DNA from: Muricea muricata | Taxonomy: Eukaryota; Cnidaria; Anthozoa; Malacalcyonacea; Plexauridae | Length of the DNA stretch: 64,000 nucleotides | Assembly (NCBI GenBank): GCA_963855995.1 | Contig: OY979729.1 | Span: 10,000,115-10,064,114, forward strand | Direction of reading: 5' to 3' | In this document: piece after piece, positions 1 to 9,300 of the stretch | Layout of the letters: the number at the start of each line of letters is the position of its first letter | Numbering within the stretch: the stretch's first letter is position 1 | Made by a program: the position numbers and the translations under genes | Notes under the pieces: model-generated | What the model saw: only the letters and a program-made list of their open reading frames with translations | The model's database searches: none | Told to the model about the DNA's origin: nothing

Positions 1-167
1 ATATATAAAGGGAATGATGATACCAATTATCATACAACAACATACCCCTTCCCATCAACAACCAGTGTGGTCTTGAGAAAAATAAGGGTGTGTCTTTGTA
101 ACCCGTACTTGAGATTCATTATAAAATTGGAACAACTGAGACTACAAACAAACTGGTTTTATTTCAG

Positions 168-311
168 ATGCCAATAGACATACAATGCAGATTATGTGGT
201 CAGCTCATGGGTGTGGTCCAATTTTCTGAAACCCTGTTTGAATCTTGTCCAGCATTGTTCCGCTTTCAAAATGAAAAAATTGCTGTGAAACATGTCGGAA
301 AGTATTCTTTT
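168..311 (+). CDS. HPS4: HPS4 exon a (longin region)
   Basis: 48 codons, phase 0 at both ends, between acceptor TTATTTCAG and donor GTAAGT. It encodes CRLCGQLMGVVQFSETLFES and continues to KHVGKYSF, matching the HPS4 segment around its LCGQ motif. The exon opens with ATG, but family alignment says about 45 residues should precede it and an acceptor sits directly upstream, so I treat it as internal. Confidence 0.9.
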
Positions 312-3300
312 GTAAGTATTTTTTAAGTAATTCCGTCTCTGGTGCAGGTTTATAATCTTCCCATGTTTGCATTCCAGCACTCTGCCTTCTAATTAATTAT
401 GAGCAACACTCTAAGAATTTGAGCGTTAAATATACACCAAACAGCTTACAAATTTCAACTCAATGTGTTGTTACAACATGAATATACCAAAATGTTTGGT
501 ACAGGATAGCATTTGAAACAAAATCACTGATTTTTTATAATAGTTCAAACGAGATAAAACAGGCCTGACACTCTAGTTACCAAATCCAAGTAGCTTCGAA
601 TTATTATCACATTGGATCTTCACCTTATTGTAGACAGTGTTTTCACTTTTTAAATTTCTTGCTATTCAGAACATATTTTTTGTCCAGTTATAGGGTTCGT
701 CTAAAAAGCCCATACATACTGGTAATATCCCTACATTAATCAGATGTATCTACCATTACAATATTTTTGTAGGCTTTGGCAGGAAGTTCTGTTGAACCAG
801 ATTCAGCATTACTGACAACGGTTGATCAACTGTATTTTCTGTTTGCTTTTTATCATGGATCAATTGACCAAGTTGAATTGGTGAGTCTTAAGAAAGTCAC
901 ATAAACTTTTTCCAAGTGTTATATTCTAGCTTAAATTTTCCTTGTCCCCTTTATTCTTCATAATAGTCAAATTGTGGGAGTGAAGAAGTGCACACCTCAA
1001 TACTGATTGAGCTTATACAACCTATCCCTTTAAGCACAATTAGTCAACCCTTCTGATATATTTCTGTACCCCCCCCCCCCTCACCTGCTTACTTTTAAAA
1101 GGTTATTTAGGTTAGCGAATTGATCATCACCTCTTCCCCAATACCCATGATGAATGAGCCACCAGTATTATACCCCACGCCAACCATCCACCACTTACTG
1201 TAAGAAGTTTTTTTTGGGGGGGGGGTTAACATTGCATTCATATACATCATAGCATCTGTAAACCCTGGTCCTTGCTAGCAAAAGCTAAAACAACAAAAAA
1301 AAAACAAAGAAATGCAGTGAAGTGTGCAACATAAGCATTGACATAAACACAAGCATAAGACTACGGGCGTATGCTATGATGGAACAAAGCAAATTAGAAT
1401 GAAAATTCTTGATCTCAATTCATAAACCTCTTATCCTTTGTTATGTTACTTGTGATTATGTCGCTAGTGAAGACTCAACTAATTATCTGCCTCATGTTTT
1501 TCTAGGAATGTGACAATAATCGCGAGAAGTTCATTCCTGAAATTCGTGTCATATTTGAGCTATATTTGGCATTCATTCGTAACTATGGCGACAAGCTCCC
1601 TTCTGTTTTTAACCCTCTGCCGTATCAAACGTTGAAAAACGTACGTAGAAAACTGGGCAAAGCAAATTTAGTAGTGTACCAGAAAAAATTTGATTCAATT
1701 TTTCATCCTTTGTCGGTGCTGTTAGTTGAAATTTTTGTTTGGATGCAAAGTTTTTTTGTAACCAAAGGCCGGTTGTACAGAAGAACTTTTAAAGGACTCA
1801 CTTTTTAGTGATTAACAGTTCCTCAAACGTTCTTCTATGCAACCGACCCCCCTGGTAACAAAAAAACTTTACATCGAATTCTTAACTGGTATACTTCTAA
1901 GTGATTAAAATATCACTGTTTTGTAGCTAAATAGTGATTTAAGTACAAATTACGTGGTTCTGATATGTCGACGTTTCCACTAAAAATAGTTATCACTTTT
2001 TTATACAATGTAATAATCATGTCTAGCTTGCTATTTTTGTTATGTTTAACTGAGTAGAAAGCCTGATCGAATTGCCTTCACAAGCCAACTTTTCAACACT
2101 CCATTCTTAAGTGTCTTCATGAGGAGTGACCTGATGTTGCAGAGCTACTGATTGCTACACACTCGAGGGATGAGGTCATTTGCCAAGATGCTGGAAATGT
2201 TCTTGTGGCACATGGCTGCTACCACATTGAGTCATGCTCTTAATAGAGTCAGTGGTAGCTTGCCACAGGAACATAATTTTCCACCTTTTTAATAAGTGAC
2301 CTCAATCACCTCATCTAATGTGGTTGATTCACGTCTTGTGGACACCTCGTTATGGACCTTTTCCCTTTTACATGAAATTTTGAGAAAATTCAAAATAGGC
2401 AAAAATATCACCACAGCTTGAAAGAGCATCCTAAGTTTAGTAAGATTGCCAAGTTCGGCTGTGAAATGTTTTAAAATGTAGAAAATGTAGCCTTGCGAAA
2501 TAGGCAAATTTTGTATATATTTGTATTACGGGCGGAAAAGTGATGATCAGTTGATACTTTTGATTATCATTTTCCTACGCGTAATACAAATGTCTACAAA
2601 ATTTGCGAAATTTGCAAGGCTATATTTTCTACAGTTTACAACATTTCACAACCAAACTTCGCAACTTAAGTAAACTTGTGATGCTCTTTCAAGCTATGGT
2701 GATATTTTTGCCTATGTCGATTTTTTCAAAATTTTGTCTGAAAGAGGAAAGGTTCATTACGGACAACTTGCTGTTATTGATGCTGTTATAAACTGTATTG
2801 CAATACCTCTCGCTGTTACGGCACTGCAAACACTTTATGCGGTTTCTTTATGTGGTCGTGAATTCAATTCAATCGGACTTTTTCTAATCATTTAAACATA
2901 ACCAGATCAGCGAACGAAACAGGATAATTTTGGGTTCTCATGTCTGCTTTGCAATGCTTCTTCTCAACATATTTCTCCTTCAATACTCTAGGATCAAAAT
3001 TTTTACTTCTTAAAAGCCTCTCATATTTTGGAGTCGTGTCAACGTCGACCGCAAGTTATCGCCGGAGCAATTCTTTATAACAGATAGTAAGTGATTTGAA
3101 TGAGTTTGTTGTTGTAATTTTGTTTGGCTTCAGTGACGCAGTGATTAAACCTCTCAACTCTCATCTTTGACGCCTTGGCCACGCACGTGGACAGTTTTGT
3201 GTCACATTAGGCATGTCATTACCATAGGACCAACCAGTCATACATGCAAATCCTTTAGCCAGAGCTGCCTTAATGTGGTCTGACCACCACCCACTCCCTC

Positions 3301-6300
3301 CTGTTCAAAATGTTACAATTATTCAAAGCAAGGGGTGTCCAAGGCCTGGTCACACTGCTAAATGATACTAATGATATAGTTAATATATTTTTTAGTATTT
3401 TATGCAGCCAGTTGACTGATTCGATATCGCGATGTCTACTGCTCTTGAAACCGAATCAACAGCATGTAAGTAACTGCGTGCACACGCAGAAACCCTGCAA
3501 TCTAGTGGATTTTACCGGCTTCTGTTCATACTAGTAATTTGCATTGTTAAATGTTTCTGTTTTAATTTCCAGCATCCAGCAGTGCAAATCGAGACAGGTA
3601 TTTTATCTTAACAACATTTTTATATATGCTTAATGCCCTGTCACACGGTGCAATTTTTCTTGCAACTTGCAACGCAATGCTACTTTTAAGAGATGTAAAT
3701 TTGTGACAAATGTTTGCTATGTTAAAAATATATTAGCAAACTGTGATGGAAACATGTATTTGTCAATTTTAAATCTGCCAAGAGTAGAACTGCATTGCAA
3801 CTAGCAAAAAAAATTGCACCGTGTGACAGGGCCTTTAGTGTGGGTTACTTTATATATCAACTGATTGATTGTATAAATACTTATAAAAAGCTATAAAATA
3901 ATGAAAATGGGGCCGACCATTGATATGAAAAAGTCAATTTGGTTTATCAGTACAAGTTTAATCTGGGTCGGACTGATCCAGGGTGTCAGCTAGTCCAAGT
4001 TTTCGTTGGACTCTTCGCAGTTGAGATAATAAAAAACTTTCCCAATCAGATCTGAGTAGGAAGTTTTTATTTTACCAGATGAATGTGTTTATATTTTTAT
4101 TTGCTTGTATTGTCATATACTAAAACAACATACACTCGGTCAACAAAATACTAAAACAACATACACTCGGTCAACAAAATACTAAAACAACATACACTCG
4201 GTCAACAAAATACTAAAACAACATACACTCGGTCAACAAATACTAAAACAACATACACTCGGTCAACAAATACTAAAACAACATACACTCGGTCAACAAA
4301 TACTAAAACAACATACACTCGGTCAACAAATACTAAAACAACATACACTCGGTCAACAAAATACTAAAACAACATACACTCGGTCAACAAATACTAAAAC
4401 AACATACACTCGGTCAACAAATACTAAAACAACATACACTCGGTCAACAAATACTAAAACAACATACACTCGGTCAACAAATACTAAAACAACATACACT
4501 CGGTCAACAAATACTAAAACAACATACACTCGGTCAACAAAATACTAAAACAACATACACTCGGTCAACAAATACTAAAACAACATACACTCGGTCAACA
4601 AAATACTAAAACAACATACACTCGGTCAACAAATACTAAAACAACATACACTCGGTCAACAAAATACTAAAACAACATACACTCGGTCAACAAAATACTA
4701 AAACAACATACACTCGGTCAACAAAATACTAAAACAACATACACTCGGTCAACAAATACTAAAACAACATACACTCGGTCAACAGTCGTTTATTTTTCAT
4801 TTTATTCTGCACAAGTAAAGCTGTCATTCATGTCTAAGATATCCCAAAATATTTTCTGTCAAGCTCTAGGTGTCTTGCTATTCTCAGACAATATTAATGC
4901 TTTTCCAAACGACCTCAAACTGACTCAATTCCCGACTGGTTTTCTGGAACTGGTTGTTCAAAAGCTGGTTATTTTAACCTGGGTTTTTGTAAAAGTAGAA
5001 AGAAATTTCCCAGCATTTTGTTTTGTAAACTTGGAAATATTTCTTCAGAAATCTTGTCTGGATCAATAGTAGCTTTGGTTTCTGGTGTTTTAAAACGAAC
5101 GGCCATGCATAGAAATACGGAAAACATTGGGTGAAACTTGTATATATTTTCAGATGCGCCTGCGAGCAGGCTAGGTCAAACCTTGTCCCAGGGTTAGCGC
5201 GAACCCAGCTTTGAATATTTAGCCCCTTGACTACAACACTCAACGTACATGTCCAATATCACGGCATGATACCACTCTCCTCCGCAGAGGCTTTATTGGT
5301 ATAAAATAGTTTTAGTAGGATAATAGGGGGTAATGGGGTAATGAGGGATAGCATCTAGCGATGGGGGTACGATCGAAGAATTCAGAGGAAGCCTCTGCCA
5401 TATAATGTGCGTTTCTCGGGGATAGCTTTCGTTTCTACGGGATGGACGAGTTTACGAAGTTTTCAGATGCACACTACCTTGCCACAACGTTTAGCATTTT
5501 GAAATAGTCTATCAGACAAAAGGTGTTTTAAATCAGAGTCGCTGACACTCATACGCATGGGTTCCGCCATCATGAATAATGAATGAGCTTTTGTCTGGGC
5601 TCGCGCCAATCTCCCGCGGTAATTTGACACCATTTTGAAAACGTTTTGTTGCAGAGGCTTCTCAAATTTCAATTGTTTCCCTCCTCCCCTCCTCATTACC
5701 CCCTATTATCCTACTAAAAGCCTCTGCGGAGGAGAGTGGTATGATACCATTGATAAATAGAATATTACAATCGGTAAATCCGGTAATACGAGTAGCGATA
5801 CGATTAAGTCAATTGTGTTGGTGTATGATGACATACATGTGTGACATCATAGTTCAACGATTTAAGATATAGTCTTAATTTAAATGGTACCATTAACTCT
5901 TACGCTGACCCAAACTCTAAAACTCTAAACAGCCTACAATAGAAGTCTATCAGAGTTAATTATGAAAACCCCTAATTGCATGGTCTGTTGCTATCAAAAT
6001 GTATAAACACACGCATATCAGAGTTAACAGAAGTCTGGTCAGAGTTTATCAAAGTCTGCCTCGTTTTATGAAAATCCCTAATTGGTCTGTTGCTTATCAA
6101 GATGTATAAACACACGCATATCCGAGTTAATACAAGTCTGCCTCGTTTTATGCAAACCCCTATTGGTCTGTTGCTATCAAAATGTATAAAGACACGCATA
6201 TCCGAGTTAATACAAGTCTGCCTCGTTTTATGCAAACCCCTATTGGTCTGTTGCTATTAAAATGTATAAACACACGCATATCCGAGTTAATACAAGTCTG

Positions 6301-9300
6301 CCTCGTTTATGAAAACCCCTGTTGGTCTGTTGCTATCAAAATGAATAGCGTGGTCCACTGGATAGTGATTTTTTAAAACTTTCTAAACATGTTTAAAAAC
6401 AGGTAAAACCCCTATTAAAGTTAAATGTTTTCGAGTTCAAGTCACTTTTTATCTTCTCTGAGTTCAATTTCCCTGATATCATTGCTTTGTTATGCCCTTT
6501 TGTGACAGTTGAAAAATCACTCTCCAATGGATAACGCTGTCCACTTTTCCGACAATCAGCCCCAGGCCTTAAAAGTAATAAGAACCGCACTTCGTTATGT
6601 AGATTTTCAACTTCCGTTTGGCGTGAGACTGTTCGATGTATATCTAAAGAAAAGCGACTTAAAGGAAGTGCTAGAATATAATCACGTAAACTCTCCCTAT
6701 CAGTCACAAACTGACACGCTCTCATCACGTGATTGCTGTTGTGCTGAACACGGGACGCCTAGGAGTAGGACACCCAGAATGCAACCGTGTCGTATCACTC
6801 CGGATCGCATACCGACTGCCAAAGTTGGTGAATTTTTTCCACAGAGCGAAAAAGATCCTTTTAGTTCATCCGGTGATTCGGCCCCTAGACTTTGCAAAGC
6901 AATGCTGGAGGATTTGCTATTGAAAGGATTTACATGCTGCAAGTGTATAGACGAAACTGATGGGGAATTGGAAAACGGAAGCTCTTGTGATAATAGTATT
7001 GCCAGCGAATGTGTAGAGAAATCGTCCAAGCCCAAAAACGGTTTCATATATCCAACGGAAGATATAGAACAGGCCAGAGAAATGGGCGCACATTCCAGGA
7101 ACTCGTCACATTCTAGAAATTCGGAAAATTCTAGGAACAATTCTCGTAATTCTACCGTAGGACCTGAAAGTGGGATCGAAGTTACCGGGAGTGATTTCCA
7201 TAGTAGTGCCGCCACGCACATTGATCAGCGGTGTACTAGTTTCAAAAACGGTCATGTTGAGAGTGGGGAGAGTTCTAGGAATTTTCAAGGAAAGCAAGAG
7301 GTGGAGAAATGTGAACGGGACTTTGAAACCAGTCAGGTTAAGATCACAGACGATGAGGAAAGGATGTCGAAAACGCCAAGAAAGATTGGGAGTGATGCTG
7401 AAATAGTTAATAAAATTGCCGAATCGATCAAAGTTGTAAACAATTTTTGCGAAGGTGAGAATAAATCGGAAAAAGAAGTAAATTATGCGACAGAAATATA
7501 TAAGAGTGATATATTGAGTAAAAATGTAACTTCAGGCGATTATGAGGAGATTGATAAACAAGCGGACGCGAAGTCCTTTGATGAAACAGGTAATGAAAGA
7601 GGTAACATCCCTGCTGAAGTTCAGCATGAAATACGCCGTAAAACGTCTGTTCAAGTTGATGCAAATTACTCTGTAGAGAGGACAGAATACGGAGACGAAA
7701 ATGTCGATGGGATTTTGCCAGAGCGAGAACTCGCGAAGGAATTAAAGGAGGAGAATAATGATTCTGAAATGAAGCAAGGAAACCAAATGTGTGACAATCA
7801 ATTATATCATAATGTGCAATTAAGTTGTGTTGCGCCTCCAGAAAACTACAAAGAACAGAGAGAGCCGCCTAATTGTTCAGATTTAAGTCCCAACATTGGG
7901 ATATGCGCAGATGATTTGCCTAATGATAATTTAGATACGATTTCCAATAGCTCTCCTTCAGACAAGGTCGGGAAATTTGATAAAATGCCGAGGAAGTTGC
8001 ACAACCGGAATCTGGAAGTAGCGTATGGTTTAAGTAAGCCCAGCCAATACTCCTCATCCGAGGATAGTTACAGGACGGCTGATGATGTAATGGATACATC
8101 TGATAGTAGCGAGGGATCAAGCGAGATTGACGGGGTAGACAGTTTGGATATAAAGTTTCTGCTTGATGGAGGCCAAGGGGCTGGGGACAGTGTGCTTCAT
8201 GAAATAGATGGGGATATTATGCACGTTTGTAAACTCGAGAAGGACTTTGGGAGTCCGGAATCGACTGATGAAGATTGTCATGAAGGTGGCAAGGATGAGA
8301 AACGTCGCAAGAAGTGTTGTGCTGTAAGTGAATTTTTGAACTGCGTATTAAAATGCCTATGAAACGCTAAGAATTGTGTGAAAGAACGTGTAAAACTGCG
8401 GTACAAGTTCTTTTGGTAAAATTTTTGCTTTCAGCCCAACGCTTTGTCGATGAGCACACTGATTATGTCACACTTTGCGTAACAAGTCTTCAAAAAGTAA
8501 ACTACAATGCTGTTTTCCTAAACGAAAACATTTGGTAAATAGTATGATTATGTTTGTCCTCAACCTATAATATATCATACCAATATTTCAATAGATCTCA
8601 TCGACGAAGAACTGTAACAAAAGAACTTGTATTAGTTTTTAATGCTCTTTCACATCATGCAACAAAAATTTCGTTTAATGTGCACTTTAGAGATTTTCAG
8701 ATCGATATTCAAATGAAACTACCCGCAACGGTTTACTATGGTGACTTCATTTCTTTTGTTTTGTTGCCAGGTCGATGGAATGATCCACGCCAATCTATTT
8801 GTTCAAGCACATTCTGAAATAGCTTTGATTCTCCTTGCCAAGTGCGATCTCTATCAGAGCGAACATGCCGTGCGATCATTGGTGAGTGCTTTTTATTCAT
8901 CTTCGCCACAAGGGCAGGGTCACCACAACAGCGTGGGCCAATTACTGTGGGCCTACATTAGCCAACCCACACCGTCAACTTTCTCTGTTGGAGGAAACCT
9001 TGAGTACCCAGAGAAAACTTACTGCTTTTGGCAGAGCTTACTTGCACTTTTTTCGTATGAGGACTGAACCCTTTTCTGTCGCGTGGAGAAGCCTAAACTG
9101 AGAATCAAACCAGCTACTTTAACTGAAAATTGGACTCGATTAGACTTAATTTGACTTAATTTGTGTTGCCATTGGTTTGTTACCTGCTCTTTGAAATACA
9201 GGTGTAATTTTTGCCCGATAAATGCATGATCATGCATCCAAACAGCAGAAGCAATGATGAAAGTATCAAACAGATATTGACGATAGTTTGGTACTGTAGT

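Noticed and set aside
1071..1224. C- and G-homopolymer runs (also near 15130, 19150, 31070, 36280, 50705, 50822, 56095) as G-quadruplex genes or signals
   Set aside because: They are single homopolymers, some belonging to MITE arms; no regulatory context visible and lengths are prone to assembly error.
4118..4784. CRISPR-like array
   Set aside because: Repeats are directly adjacent without variable spacers, inside an intron of an animal gene.
6182..6376. 64-aa ORF upstream of the large HPS4 exon
   Set aside because: It is generated by the ~80-bp tandem repeat, as is the 87-aa ORF on the opposite strand.
6700..7221. 173-aa minus-strand ORF
   Set aside because: Shadow of the HPS4 large exon; no splice or family support on the minus strand.
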